From assembly GCA_013368375.1 (NCBI GenBank), contig JAACJP010000006.1, forward strand, positions 186,001 to 250,000: 64,000 nucleotides of DNA. The letters run 5' to 3'. Numbering within the stretch: the first letter of the stretch is position 1; every line of letters starts with the position of its first letter. The position numbers were made by a program, and so were the translations under genes. Positions 47,460-59,123 of the stretch are shown here, piece after piece. Source of the DNA: Tricholomella constricta (taxonomy: Eukaryota; Basidiomycota; Agaricomycetes; Agaricales; Lyophyllaceae). The notes beneath the pieces were generated by a model. It had not been told where the DNA came from. It did not search any database and saw only the letters and a program-made list of their open reading frames with translations.

Positions 47460-47925
47460 CGAATTCATCGATCTTCAATCCGTCACCTCGATGGCTCGTC
47501 CAACCTGCTCAAAGTTCATCCCTCCCTTGGCGCTGCGAATATGAATACTGAGTTCCGACCAAATCTCTTCCTTCCAGTTGTCTTCCTCGCTATAGCCTTG
47601 ACACTGAGAACTTCACCGTCGGCAAATACATCTCCAGGTTCTTCAATCGCGGCATGATGGCGTCAATGATGGCGTCAATGGCGTATTTCTCTTTTTCGAG
47701 AACCAGGGAGTGTTGCAGCCTTGGATACAGAGATGGGCTAGGGTAGGGCTCATTATGGAGAGGAAAGTGTGGGAATCACTATCAGTAAGGCCGTCTATGA
47801 ACTGGAGTCTAAGCTACTGAAGTCGGGGAGCTGGGGACGCGGCGAATTGTATCAACTCCGAACCGCCGATCGTTCCACCGCGCAATATCAAGTTGTCGAT
47901 ATTCCACCTGAGACGAGGAAGCGAA
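47460..47925 (-). pseudogene. Truncated relic of the F-box-like/LRR family (3' exon only)
   Basis: Read on the minus strand, this carries the C-terminal leucine-rich part of the family found at 48-50 kb and 60-64 kb, broken by stops and frameshifts. In order: NLILRGGTIGGSELIQFAAS (compare KLILRRGTLTGTQLKSFAAA in the 61.3 kb copy), a TAG, FIDGLTDSDSHTFLS, SPTLAHLCIQG, a shift, YAIDAIIDAIMPRLKNLEM (compare LAIDAVMPKM), a TAG, then LSIHIRSAKGGMNFEQVGRA and IEVTD followed by TGA where family members have Trp. No counterpart of the N-terminal or F-box parts is visible upstream. Confidence 0.75.
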
Positions 47926-48083
47926 AAGGGAATGCTGGTTTGCGGGCTGATGCTAAGTGAACGATATATGCATGCATTACATGTGACTTACAGACGATTA
48001 CTTTTGCCCGCCTAATCACGTACTCAGTAGTAATAAGAAAAAGGACAGAATTCAAATGCCTCATATCATTTGTTCCAAATCTA

Positions 48084-49885
48084 TTAAACTGGGGTACCAT
48101 AGCGATAAAGGACTTCCTCAGATCTGAACTCCACGCCCTTCTTACTCGCTATACTAATAAGACGTTCATCCCGCTCTATATCATCTCCTTCTGGATCCCA
48201 CACCACCACTACCCTCTCCCACGCAGTCATTTCCAATGCCTGCGCCACGCTGTGCTCGCTGATATCAGTGTATTCAATCATAATGGTGGTGGGCTGTTTG
48301 AGTGTTCTTCGCCCAGGTAATTTTCGTGCAATGGACAAATGAGTGGCGATGTTGCCATGCACCGAAACGTCCTCCAGTGCGCACATTTCTGGCATTGCAG
48401 CGTCAAGCGCACGTTCTTCGTGATCACTCGAGGTCGGGAAGTCACAAAAGGTGCTGCTGAAGCTGACTAGCGTAGGGGCGGCGTGCGAAAGCAAGAGAAA
48501 GAGATCATGGTTCGAGGGTCCTGTGATCTGGTCGAGGGTGATATGTTGAAAGTATGAAGTGGGCGGTGGCGCGAAGCGGAGTAGTTGAGGGCCGCTGAGG
48601 GCGCCGAGGGATAACCGGAGTGACTTGATTTTGCAGGAGAGGCGGATTGGCGTGGATCCTGAAACTTGAGCGGGAGAATGGAGTTTGGAACTGTCTTGTT
48701 TGCGCCACTCTGTCAGTCTAAGGCTGTGAAGATGTTCCCAGCCTGCGATAGCCGATTGGATTTGGTCCATAGTCACATGGTTACGACCAGGGAGGTGGTC
48801 ACGGTAATAGCCTCCTAAAGTCCAACTCCGTACATCCCGCATTTCACGAAAGCAAGTGAGGATCAGCTTCGTCACATATGGTGGAATGTGAGACGTTGTC
48901 ATCTCTCGGACAAATTTAGCAAGAGTAAGAATGGTCAAAACAGCCTTCCAGGTGGCGGCTATAATCGGCTCAGCGTTGTGGGGGGCATGCATGTTCAGCC
49001 TGCGGATAAGGACAGCACGGTCTGGTCGTCTTTGGAGGCACCGCGCTACGACGATGGGATGCGGTTGCCATTCGTCAGGGTATTGAACATCGGGATCGTC
49101 AACCTGTAAATGATGCAAATTATAGCGCTCAAAGAACAAATCTATAACATGCGTCCAAGCCTTGCAAACCAGGCCGTATGCCAGTAACTGATAGAGCGGG
49201 CCTGCCTCGATCGCATATTCAATAATTCGGCGGATGATTTCAGAAGAAAGCTGGACAGTTTCTGAGCGGGAACGCGATGCGGGGAGGAGACGAATGGAGT
49301 ATGCAACGATGCACGGACTCCTAGCGACGATAGAAAATGAGTCATCATAGCCATTCCCCAGCATGCGGGTACTGTGCAGGAAGGTACGAAAGAAAGGATG
49401 TGACGGAGTAGATGGAAGTGTGCGGTCGTAAGCAATGCGGAGTTGGCCATCACTGATCTCATGTTGAGGGAGGGGGGCAAGTCCGAGTCTGGCAAAGAAG
49501 GAGTCTCCATCGAGAACGACCTCGAGCGTGATGACGCAGGCCGGGAGAGTCAATGCTGCGTGGGAATTGAGCCGATGCTGTTCGAGCACAGCGCGATAGG
49601 TCGTGTCATTGTCTCCGTCATATTTATAGGCCTCCAAACAGTCAAAGATACGCTGAAGAGTCATTTAGAAACTTCAGAATATAGTGGAATTCAAAAGCAA
49701 CGAACGAGATGGTCCAAATAAATAGACTCTCTGCATACGATCACAAGCCGGATAGCAGAGAAGTGATGACGAGCATCGTGGTCGAGGACGATGGAAATCA
49801 AAAATGCATTTGCGTTTCCAGACAAGGCGCGGTTCTTGGCGCCGCAGGAATTATAACTCAACCAGTATGAATGACCAGGTAGCAT
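48084..49885 (-). CDS. F-box-like/LRR family protein, copy 1
   Basis: Two exons (49706-49885 and 48084-49652) encode 582 aa. Exon 1 carries a conserved head (SYWLSYNSCG, LISIVLDHDARHHFSAIRLV). Exon 2 continues it (RIFDCLEAYKY, LRIAYDRT, AYSIRLLPAS). An F-box-like segment then appears around residue 200: QLSSEIIRRIIEYAIE then LAYGLVCKAWTHVIDLFFE. Leucine-rich strands follow (HSLRLTEWRK, CKIKSLRLSLGALSGPQLLR, SFSSTFCDFP), ending in AQALEMTAWERVVVVWDPEG. The family is shared with the two copies near 60-64 kb; I know no name for it. F-box proteins usually recruit substrates to SCF ubiquitin ligases, so that is the likely role. It lacks the second intron of the other copies. Confidence 0.75.
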
Positions 49886-50264
49886 GGTGGAAGGAAGTCG
49901 TATCTTGAGCTTGAGCACTGTGGCAATCAGCGGTCGTCAGGGTCAATGGGGATGAACAATGATTGCAGCCACATTTCGCTCCGTCGAATAGGACACAGGA
50001 TACATACACGCGTCGAACTGCAGTAACAGACAAAAAGATAACATACAACATGATTTTCGAGTCGACACAGCATACAACCACCCAAGCTTCTCCCAAAACC
50101 CAAATGAACAGATTATTCTACACTTCCCTTGCTTAAGTTGTTCTTCCTTTTTTTTCCCCGCACCCCAGACCTTGCCCCAATCGTCGCGTGTATATGGTCG
50201 ATGAGGTGCGATTATCCATCTCTCTCCCGTTTCGTCGGCGTCTCTGCTGCGACAGCCCACCACC
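49886..50264. other. Intergenic region
   Basis: This holds the copy 1 promoter and the 3' UTR of the next minus-strand gene. No other feature recognised. Confidence 0.5.
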
Positions 50265-52528
50265 TCACGCATCTCCACTGACAGGCGGAGCCGGCGGCTG
50301 CTGCGCAGGCGCCGCGCCCCAACTCAGCCTCTTGTACCCAGACACACTCCCCCCACTGCCTGCAGCCGCCCCATGCGAATACGCCCTCTTTTTCTGTGCG
50401 AATTGAACACCCTGTCCTTGTCCATGATCCCTTCATCGCCAGGAAGTGAGCACAAGGCAGAACAACAAACAAAACAACCTCAAACTCACCCATGATGCGC
50501 ATGCGCGTGCCCCCCTAGTGTCGGTTCCGCATTCAGCCTCGCAAAGTTGCTTGGGAACAGCGGGCTGCCCGGGACCCGGTCGCCCAGCGCCCCGCTCTCC
50601 GAGGACGACTCGTCCATGTCCTCGCGATGGTGGTTGTCCCCGCGCAGAGACCCGAGCGACCCGAACGATCCGGAGCGGCGGAACACCGACGGGGCATAGC
50701 TGTAGGGACGCGTGAAGGAGCCTGAGACGGGCCGCGAGCGAACACCGTTGCCTTGGCCTGCGTTGGGGTTGGGATAAGGCGGAAGTGGGGAGATGGGGGA
50801 CGGAGCGATGTAGGAGGTGGTTGCGGAGAGAGAGGATGTGGTAGGGGTAACGGTAGATGTGGGGAGCCTGGGTGCTGATATGGATGGCTCGGAAACAGCG
50901 ACAGGAACGGTGGAGATGCGAAGGCCTTGAATCTGCGATGGGGCGATCAGATCCGGATCATTCTGCTCCTCGTTCTCCTCAGGGTGGGATGATTCTCCTG
51001 CTTTTGTTGTCTTATCTGTAGACGAGGCGGTGGTGGCGCTTGTCGGCTCCTCTTCTTCCTCGGCACCCTCTTGGATGTCGTCGAGGCCAAGGCCAATGAT
51101 CTCAGAGGTTGCGAGGCTAGCGTGACCGCTGATGGAACTGGGAGGAGAAACGTGTGTGGGAGAGGGGGCCGTGGGGACAAGGAGGGGTTCGATTGATAGG
51201 AAAGAGGATGGAGAGACGGCGCGTGAGCCAGGGTTGGATCCCGAGTATTGTTCAACGAGATGAAGAGGGCTAAATGTACCTGAGCCCCTACGCACGGGAG
51301 TAGGGGCTATGGTTACATCACCTGCCTCCTCGGAGCCCCTCGCCTCTGAATGAACACCATGTAGACGTTCCTCGAGGTGCTTGCTAAGGGAAAATGGCTG
51401 TACCGGAGATGTCTGTCCGGATTGATGGCGACGGTCATAGATAGGCGAGTCCATGACAGCGTCCCAATCTTCCCAGTGTCCACGAGCTGCGCGGCCATGA
51501 TCATCGGAGAGCTCATCTGTGTCGATGCTGCTCGTGCTGCGGGAGCTAGAGAGGTCTTCCTGATGTGAATCGAGGGCAAACGGATCGAAGACGAAATCAA
51601 GATCAGGCGGGACACCAAGAGCGCCTTTGACACGTTCCCAGATGAGTTCGGAGTGGGTCATGATGCACCTTCGGGCTTGAAGGACCCATATGACGTCGGG
51701 GGACTGCTGGCGGGTAACCTGAGTGAGATGCTCGCGAAGCTGGGCATAGGACCATTTTTCAGGGTCAGCAGAAGGAGGGGCGTCCGCGGCGTTGGTGGGC
51801 AGAAAGGTCTGGGCTAGGAGGGAGAAAAGCTTGGCAGAAGGAGGTGAGGAAATGAGGGCAGCGACTTCCGATGGGCGATCGATGAAGGGCAGAAGAATAT
51901 GGTCAGGCAGAGGAGTAAAGGTTGCATGTGCGGTGTTTGGGCTAGGAGTATGAGCGCTGGATGGAGATTGGGGTCTGAGCTGGGGAGAATGGGAGGGGGA
52001 CGAGGGCTGGTGGAGATGGGGAGGAAGATAACGTGGATGGGTGGACGATCTTGCGAGGTCGAGCAGCTGTTCGGGAGCCAAACGGGGTTTAGATGGGGGA
52101 AGGGCAGCGGAGAGACGATGGGGAGAGGACGGGCGCAGACGGGGCGAGGAGGATGGACTGGGAATTGTGGCGGGACCACCGGGAGCAGGCCCGGGAGCAA
52201 ATGAGGAGAAAGCAAAGCTGAGACGGTTGGGATTCTCGGGGCTGGTGCCAACAGACGGCTGGGACGGGAGACGACGGTGGACTCTGCGGGGCGACGACGG
52301 GGCTGCTGCGTGCTCTGGCTGTGGTGGCGGGGAAGTCACGCGGACGATGGTGAGCGTGCTGGATGACTGCAGAGGGCGATTTAGATGGGCGTGGTGGCCG
52401 AGTGGATCAGACGCCGCCGTCGACCCACGCCGAGTAGACAGTTTGCGCGTCGCTGGTGGCTGCATCCTTGCACAATCTCCATCCAGGATTCCAGGTTCAT
52501 GTCCCCTTCGGCTGTCTCCGGATGACAT
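50265..52528 (-). CDS. Unknown Ser/Pro-rich protein with a conserved-looking helical core
   Basis: Two exons (50490-52528 and 50265-50431) give about 734 aa; the GG|G junction continues as HAHHGDHGQGQGVQFAQKKR. No named domain is recognised. Residues of about 1-190 are Ser/Pro/Arg-rich. A folded-looking segment follows: LLPFIDRPSEVAALISSPPS, AKLFSLLAQTFLP, WSYAQLREHLTQV and DVIWVLQARRCIMTHSELIW. Long acidic and Ser/Thr-rich stretches come next (EGAEEEEEPTSATTAS). The C-terminus is Gly/Ala/Gln-rich (SHGAAAGSGGSVSG). It may be a signalling scaffold, but nothing proves that. It starts only 50 bp from the divergent TRM82 gene; an internal ATG at about 52465 (MQPPATRKL) is an alternative start. 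Confidence 0.7.
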
Positions 52529-52578
52529 CAGATCAAATCCACGATAAGATAAGATCCCTCGTCCCCCTCACCGCCATC

Positions 52579-54493
52579 ATGTCGCTCTACCCTCACACCC
52601 AGCTCTTTCCTACACCGTCAACCACGGTCGTCATATCAGGGCCTAATGTCCAAGTCCTCGACACTGCGTATGCATCATATCGTTAATCCACCGGCCTATT
52701 TACTGAATTGGTCAACCCAGCACTGGCGTCCTTTGCCACACCATCGCCGATCGCGTTGGGCCTGTGAGGTGTGCTGCGCTTGATGCGCAAGGGAAATACT
52801 TGGCGACCGCCGGCGATGATAAGATGCTTAAGATTCGCAAGGTTGACGGCTTGGGCTTGGTAAACGAGCGGTATGTCCTACACCGCTCAAATGGCGAACT
52901 GTTTGATATGTCCTTCGCTCAGGGAACTTCCAAAGCGGCCCACCAAAGTCATCTTCACGGCTGACGGGCAGACGATCCTCGTATCTGATAAATTCGGGGA
53001 CGTCTTCAGGCAAGTAGACTTTCCTCTGACCTGGCTCAAGGCTAACCAAAATTTGATAGCTATCCTTTCCAGTTCACTCCCCTGACAGAGAAACAGAAAA
53101 AAGACGCGCTATCATCACACGAGAACCCATCCGGTGGCCAGCTCATCCTCGGTCACGCGTCCCTCCTCAGTGCCTTCCTTCTTTCCTCCGACGAGGAATA
53201 TATCATCACCGCCGATCGCGACGAGCATATCCGTGTAAGCTGGTATCCACAGGGCTACAACATCGAAATGTATTGTCTTGGTCATACCAAGTGAGCCCTG
53301 CTATACGTCTTTTCGTTCCGGATTCGCTTATGATGCTTGCAAGATTTGTTTCTGCTATCCATAATCCGACATTTGCCCCGTCGGAGCTCGTGTCTGGCGG
53401 TGGGGACCCAGCGCTGAAGATCTGGGATTGGATGACAGGCACAGTGAAGCATGACATCAACGTGTGGGATGCTGTTGAGCCATACATTCGCATTCCTGCC
53501 CCCAAGAAGCGACGGAGAGAGGACGACGATGACGTTCCTGAAGCCAAGCGCAAAGGGCGGGGAAAGAAGGCAAAGGGCAAAGGAAAAGCAAAGCCTGAAA
53601 CAGAGGCGAAAGCGGAAGAAGTGGTGGAGGAGGCGCAGGAAGGCGGAGCCGCCGCGCCTAGTGATGCACTTATTCCGGAAAAAAAGGCAGAAAAAGTGCT
53701 GGTCATTAACAAGATTGACACTGCAGCATCGCGCCATATCGTCTTCAGTGCTGTGGGGTAAGTTGCTGCCATTTATTTCTGCGTTCATTGACGAAATCTG
53801 TCATTCCAGTGCAACGGCACTGTTCACAACGTCATATCCCAGCGATGCCATTGCGTCGGAAGTTCGTGCATTTGATCTCGGACGGCCCGTGCTGAACTTC
53901 ACAGTCACTGACGACGGCCTGATCTGGGTATGTCTGGACGGGAATTGGACGGATGGAACCCCAGAGAAACCGGAAAAGGCATTTGTACGCGTCCTTGAAC
54001 TGTCGTCCGGAGATGTAAGGACTCTAGAGTTTCTTTCCCTGATCGTGCGATCTCAACAATGGCTTATAGCTGGTCGAGGTGGCGCGCGACTCACCGCTCC
54101 TCGCAACGCTCAACTCAAAGTCCCTACAACCTGGTATGTGAAATCAAACTTTGCGCGTTATCCTGGTTGATGTTGTATGTCCCAGTTTCTGCGGATGATC
54201 TTAAGGAATTAGACCTTTATGGCGATCTGGCCGCCATGCCCAAGAACACTGAAGTGGATGATGACCAGGAGGGCGAAACCTCTACACCTGCTGATGCAGA
54301 GAAGACCACAAACAAAAAAGTGCTCGGCAGGCTCAAGAACAAGCAGGCCGTTTTTGAAAAGGCGCAAGCAATGGCCTCTGCGTCTGCCTCGACTCCTATG
54401 GCAGAGGACGGGGTCAAGGAGCCCGAAACGAAAAAAACCAAGTCGGAAATTGGGGATGATAGTCAACAGGATGTCGTTATAACAGAAACATAA
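52579..54493 (+). CDS. TRM82: tRNA (guanine-N7) methyltransferase non-catalytic subunit Trm82 (WDR4)
   Basis: Trm82 is the WD40 partner of the Trm8 methyltransferase, which makes m7G46 in tRNA. The spliced protein runs MSLYPHTQLFPTPS, NVQVLDTATGVLCHTIADR, DAQGKYLATAGDDKMLKI, PTKVIFTADGQTILVSDKFG, LGHASLLSAFLLSSDEEYII, TADRDEHIRVSWYPQGYNIE with LGHTKFVSAIHNPTF, and GGGDPALKIWDWMTG. After a long charged insertion (KKRRREDDDDVPEAKRKGRG and following Lys/Glu/Ala stretch) the propeller resumes and ends with LKELDLYGDLAAMPKN, the family's C-terminal signature. The acidic tail is extra. The insertion is longer than I expect for Trm82 and may be a flexible loop. Confidence 0.9.
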
Positions 54494-54545
54494 AAGTAAA
54501 GTCGTTGTTGTCGTTAATGTACTCGTACAAGCTCTGAGTAAGTCA

Positions 54546-56057
54546 TTACGCAGACTGAGAAGGGACGAATTCTGATTTGGGTCGGCTTCCAAGACCAGTC
54601 TTTAGATACAAGTCAATATCAAACGACGTCGTATATTTAGGATGAGATACCTTTGCATAGATCTGCTCAATCCAGTGCATGTTTGCGATAGAGTCCTCTT
54701 TCTCCACCCAAGTCTGCGGCGTGCGCCCCTTCACACGATCAACGAATGCCTCCAATTGGAACCTATACGTCATCCACCACGCCTCACCCTTGCCTTCCAT
54801 TTTTCCTTCCGCAAAGGTGTAGACCTTCTCGACCCTAGTTTTCCCGCCATTCGCCCCCTTCGTCGTGACCTTAATGGAATGGTACAACGTCGGCGCGACG
54901 AAATTGAACATATCAATCTCACCGCCCTCGCATGTGACGATGGCGCGGACTTGTGGCACGGAGGGGACGATGCCATAAGAGAAAGGGATGCCGAGGTCAC
55001 ACTTGAGGGACGCAGTCGCATCATTGGGGAGGGCGAGGGTTGCGGTTGTGCTACGATCGACGTCGGGCTTGAACGAGGAGGCTGCAGAGGCTGGGGTGTG
55101 TAGATCGTGATTGGCAGAGAGAACGGAGGTGGGGTTCGAAGACGACAGGTAACGGATGCAGTCGAGAGTATAGCCTGAAAGTGGACTTATAGTGGCATTC
55201 CGTGAATGCAAGGGACGAAACTTACATCCCATATCCATGAGCGCACCCCCACCCAACGCATAGTTGTACCTAATATCATTCGACTTCATGATCCCCTTGG
55301 GCAATGCAAGCGTCGCTGAAATGTGCTTTATTGCGCCTAGATCTCCGCTGTCAATGATTGCCTTGACTCTTTGAATTGCAGGGTGGAAACTATGGAAGAA
55401 AAGTGAGATAGATGGAAAAAAACGCAGAATATCAGTGTACCGGTAATGGAACGCCTCCAGCAGCACAAGACCTTTCTTCTCGGCAAGTTCAAACATCTGG
55501 CGCGTTTCTTCGGCAGTATCAGCAGGAGGCTTTTCGAGCAATACGTGCTTGCCAGCTGCCAAAGCTTTCATCGTCCATTCATAATGAAGGCCGTTCGGTA
55601 GCTAATGACACAATGAGACACGCATTTGATCGCAATCGAAGTTGCACTCACCGGGTTATAGATAGCGTCAATCTCAGGATCGTCAAGCAGTTCTGAAATG
55701 GTAGTTTGGTGACTGTTGTGTCAGAAGGTGTCATGGGTCGTCACCTTGATATCCAGTCGGGCCGCCATACACCTTCTCGATGCCATACTTCTTCGCGAAT
55801 GCGGCTGCTCTAGCTTTATCGCGTGCTGCGACCGCATAAACGACTGTTTCTGGGTGGTTTTTCGCAGGAGAGATAAGAGCTATTGGGGCTATGGCAGCTG
55901 CACCCAAGATTCCAAACTTGAGGGGCTTGCTGTCCGGCGAGGGCTGGGAAGCAGGAGGACTCAAAGCCTATGAAATGAACTCGGTCAGCTTAGAAGTAGC
56001 AGTTTTGAACAGACTAACTGTGAAGACCCGTTTGACGAATCCGATAACTGTGGACAT
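54546..56057 (-). CDS. Gfo/Idh/MocA-family NAD(P)-dependent dehydrogenase
   Basis: An oxidoreductase resembling fungal D-xylose dehydrogenase or dihydrodiol dehydrogenase. It has a Rossmann start LKFGILGAAAIAPIALISPA, then VYAVAARDKARAAAFAKKYG, DDPEIDAIYNPLPNGLHYEW, and the catalytic EKP motif in HVLLEKPPADTAEE, then LLEAFHYRFHPAIQRV and GGGALMDMGCYTLDCIRYL. The C-terminal lobe ends DLYLKTGLGSRPKS. Splicing restores the frame at CG|T (YRF) and T|GC (GCY). The start uses ATG at 56057 with MSTVIGFVKR, joined by an intron to ALSPPASQPSP; the later part has no ATG of its own. The substrate cannot be read from sequence alone, and xylulokinase is 35 kb away. Confidence 0.85.
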
Positions 56058-56367
56058 CGTGGTTGGAGTCTTGGATGTAAGTTGGGAAGTGGCACATGAG
56101 ACAATATCTTGGTCTGATGGAAAAGCATAGTACGCGCACGTACACGGCAACCTTGTATGTTGTAGAACCTCAGTAATATTATACTAGTGCAGCTCCTGAT
56201 TTCTTTTGTGATCTGCAGTCAGCACAGTCGACGTAGCATAAGGTATCGTGAGCGTGAGATATGCGCCATTGCCGTGTGTCTATAAATAGCTCTGTTGTTG
56301 TCTGTTGTGCAACGTCTTCGATCCGCTTCACAGCGACACGAGCGACTTGCTCAAATCCAGAGGCGTC

Positions 56368-57947
56368 ATGAGCAAGAAAAGGTGGGCATATCCATCGAGC
56401 CTTACACACGGTGCTAACCCAACTCTAGCTCAAAACTAGATCTTTTGGTCCGCGTTCGCTATGCAAATCCTCTTCCAGCGCCACCCTGTCCTCCAAAACT
56501 CCTCGACATTCCTACGAACCCAATGCGATATGCCCGACCTGAGTTTCTCAATGCTCTGGCGAACGTCACACCACTACCGATGATTGTAGACGCGGAATGC
56601 GGGATGCCATTGGACCTTGGAAAGTGGGAGTCTCTGTGGGAGGAGGATGCCGATGATTCAGGTCTGCTCTGGACGCTAGCAGTTACTTTGCGCTATGTTC
56701 TCATTTTAATCGGTTTCGTAGGTCTCAATCCTGATCCACTAAATTTACCACCTCTGGATCCAAAAGACGCATTTCTACTTGGTGACATCTCGGCAGCCTC
56801 TGGATCATACATGAACGGCTCCTCAAATACACCTGCCACACCATTAGCACATGTACCTTGGCTACGGAAGACGGAGTATATCAGCAGAGAGGGTGTGCAA
56901 CGATCTGGCGGACATGAACCGTACGCTCAAATCATCTCGTCAATTTTTCTTTATTGACCTTTTTGTAGAAAACATGTCCAGGTTGCCACAATAGACGTCT
57001 CCCGTGGTGCACAATTGCGCGATATCGATGCATCGTTCACTGCCTGCAATGACAACTTCTCTCTAGCTGATCTCCAACATCCCACCAAGCCTGGCGTCAC
57101 CGCGGTCGAATCTTACGAGGTCCTTCCAGATGCCGACATCTGGTCAAACCAATACGATCTCTTCAGGTTCTCAGAACGCCCTGGAGAACGGGCCGTCGAT
57201 GTAATTATATCCCTCATCGCTATCCTCGAGTCGCAGTTCTTAGTAGTTTGTCGCGTAGGTGGAAGATCCACGGTTGGACTGCGCTATCCTCCGGCCTATG
57301 AAGACTGAGCACGATTCTTTCCTTGCGTACTACCTCACCCAAGACGACGAATCTGCACTCAAATTCAAGCAAACACGATTCGGGTTATCTCCCTACGAAG
57401 TTACGGAAGACCAAGAGGTCAGTCCAAACTCCCTTCATTCCTGGTTGCTGGCTTGACATGAAAGTCTCAGGAAACAATATTCCACTTCGTTCGAGACTAT
57501 GAGACGGTCAAGGTCGAGCAAGAAGTGCCGAACGAATTTTTACTGGTACTGGACGACGGAGATCCTCCAGAGACCCTGGATGATCTTACGAACGGCGTTG
57601 AACGAAAGGGGACACGCCGACACAAAGGCGCATACTACAAAAATATTGAACGAAAAATGCTGCTCAAGAAGAAGCGGGCAAACGTAAGTATTATCCTACT
57701 GCTGAAGATGATATCGCTCATGCAATAATGAATTACTCTTCAGGCCTACGAACAGTACGAGGACAAGTGGGAGATTATCCGAGTGACGCATGCAGAGATG
57801 AGCAAAGAGGAGGAGGACGAGAGGGAGGAAGCGCTGGCAGAGGTTGCAGATCCTATGTTCTTGATGGTGAGGGGCGATGCCGATGCCGAGGGGGATATCG
57901 AGGTGGATGGTACTGTGCATGGAGGGTTAGACTTCGCGACGACGTAG
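56368..57947 (+). CDS. PAF1: RNA polymerase II-associated factor 1 (Paf1)
   Basis: Paf1 is the core of the Paf1 complex, which supports transcription elongation, H2B ubiquitination and 3'-end formation. The first exon is MSKK plus two bases; the split codon gives Ser, followed by SKLDLLVRVRYANPLPAPPC. Family motifs are NPMRYARPEFLNALANVTPL, DAECGMPLDLGKWESLW, VPWLRKTEYIS, KHVQVATIDVSRGAQLRDID, AVESYEVLPDADIWSNQYDL, and KGAYYKNIERKMLLKKKRAN, ending in an acidic tail (KEEEDEREEALAE). Several short introns were removed. The gene converges on RPL43. Confidence 0.94.
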
Positions 57948-58190
57948 AGGCAAATTCTAACTCCATCTGTCTCTTTTGATCTATTTATTGTACGCTATTG
58001 CTGTAACCTTGCTTTCACAGATGCAACCGTTCGCACACACAGTCTACAATGGTTGATTGATATGCGAAGTTTTGACTTTGAGGGTAAGTACAGCATGCTG
58101 TTCATAGTGGTGGTGGATTCATGGTGACATACGAACATACAAAAATATGCGGTGGACAATGAGAGAGAGAAATGGGGCACAGAGCAGGCT

Positions 58191-58702
58191 CTATGCCTCT
58201 GTCAGTTCACGCAACCGACGGACAGTGCTGGATATCGCGAAAGTCAAAAATGAATACACAAAGAAGGCGGCGATCGACATACCTGCGAACGGTGGCGGCC
58301 GCTGTCGTCGAGACGGTCCAGGCACCTCCAGCAATGACTTTTCTGCACGAAGAGCAGTTCCAAATTCCAACTGCTGTCCTCTTGATGGAATCCTACACAT
58401 ATGCCGATCCTTAAAACTTGTATTCAAGATGATCGGATGTGCGCTCGACGTACCTTGCCGCAGAAAGTGCACGTGTAGCGGGCGTGTTGCGATATTTCCA
58501 TCTTTTTGACCTGCTTACGCAGGGATGCACCGTAACGCTAGAATCCGCCAAAATACCTTGAGCGACTCCTCCGCGAAACTTGCAACCATCTCGAGACTCA
58601 CAGTACCATATTTGCCCGTGATTCCGACCTTCTTTGTGCGTTTTGTCTGTGGGGATCTTTAGTTCATATGTTCCGCGGAACGAAAAGATAGGTTCTGACC
58701 AT
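58191..58702 (-). CDS. RPL43: 60S ribosomal protein eL43 (Rpl43/L37a)
   Basis: Five exons (58700-58702, 58602-58646, 58454-58537, 58283-58392, 58191-58227) encode 92 aa, exactly the family length. The first exon is only the ATG. The protein reads [20 protein letters not shown], then a zinc-finger type C-x2-C region ([31 protein letters not shown]), and ends [11 protein letters not shown]. The four Cys bind zinc in this small structural protein of the large subunit. None of the exons is long enough to stand out on its own, so the gene is easy to miss. Confidence 0.95.
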
Positions 58703-59123
58703 CTTGAGGAGTTTTGTTGATTGGAGGTGTCGTAGCTAGTCCTGACAATAATCGTCTGTTGCGTGAGAATCCGCGGGCGATTGCCGAAAACTGTACAGTT
58801 GCTTGAGCCACTTGATCCACGTGGGTTTCTGCTTGGCCTGGAGCTCGTTGCATAACATTGTGCTCATAACACCTTGACCTACGCAACAAGCGATACTTAG
58901 TGGTATCTTACCACGTCGTTCAATCCTTCTCAATGGAACACCTATCCATGCGAGGCACTTGCCTGGACTCGCCAAATCTAACTAACTAAGCTCAGGTACT
59001 CGCAATCATGGTTGATAAATCACCCTTCACAATGGTAACATTGAGGCTAGATTGACTCGAAAACTTATACATATGCCCAGTGTTCACTACTCGGTTGGAA
59101 AGCCTAAGTTCACCTCCCTGGCT
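58703..59123. other. Intergenic region
   Basis: This lies between RPL43 (minus) and the F-box relic (plus) and must hold the RPL43 promoter. No supported gene. Confidence 0.5.

Noticed and set aside
19325..56057. Xylulokinase and the Gfo/Idh/MocA dehydrogenase as a xylose-use cluster
   Set aside because: They are about 35 kb apart with unrelated genes between, and the dehydrogenase substrate is unknown.
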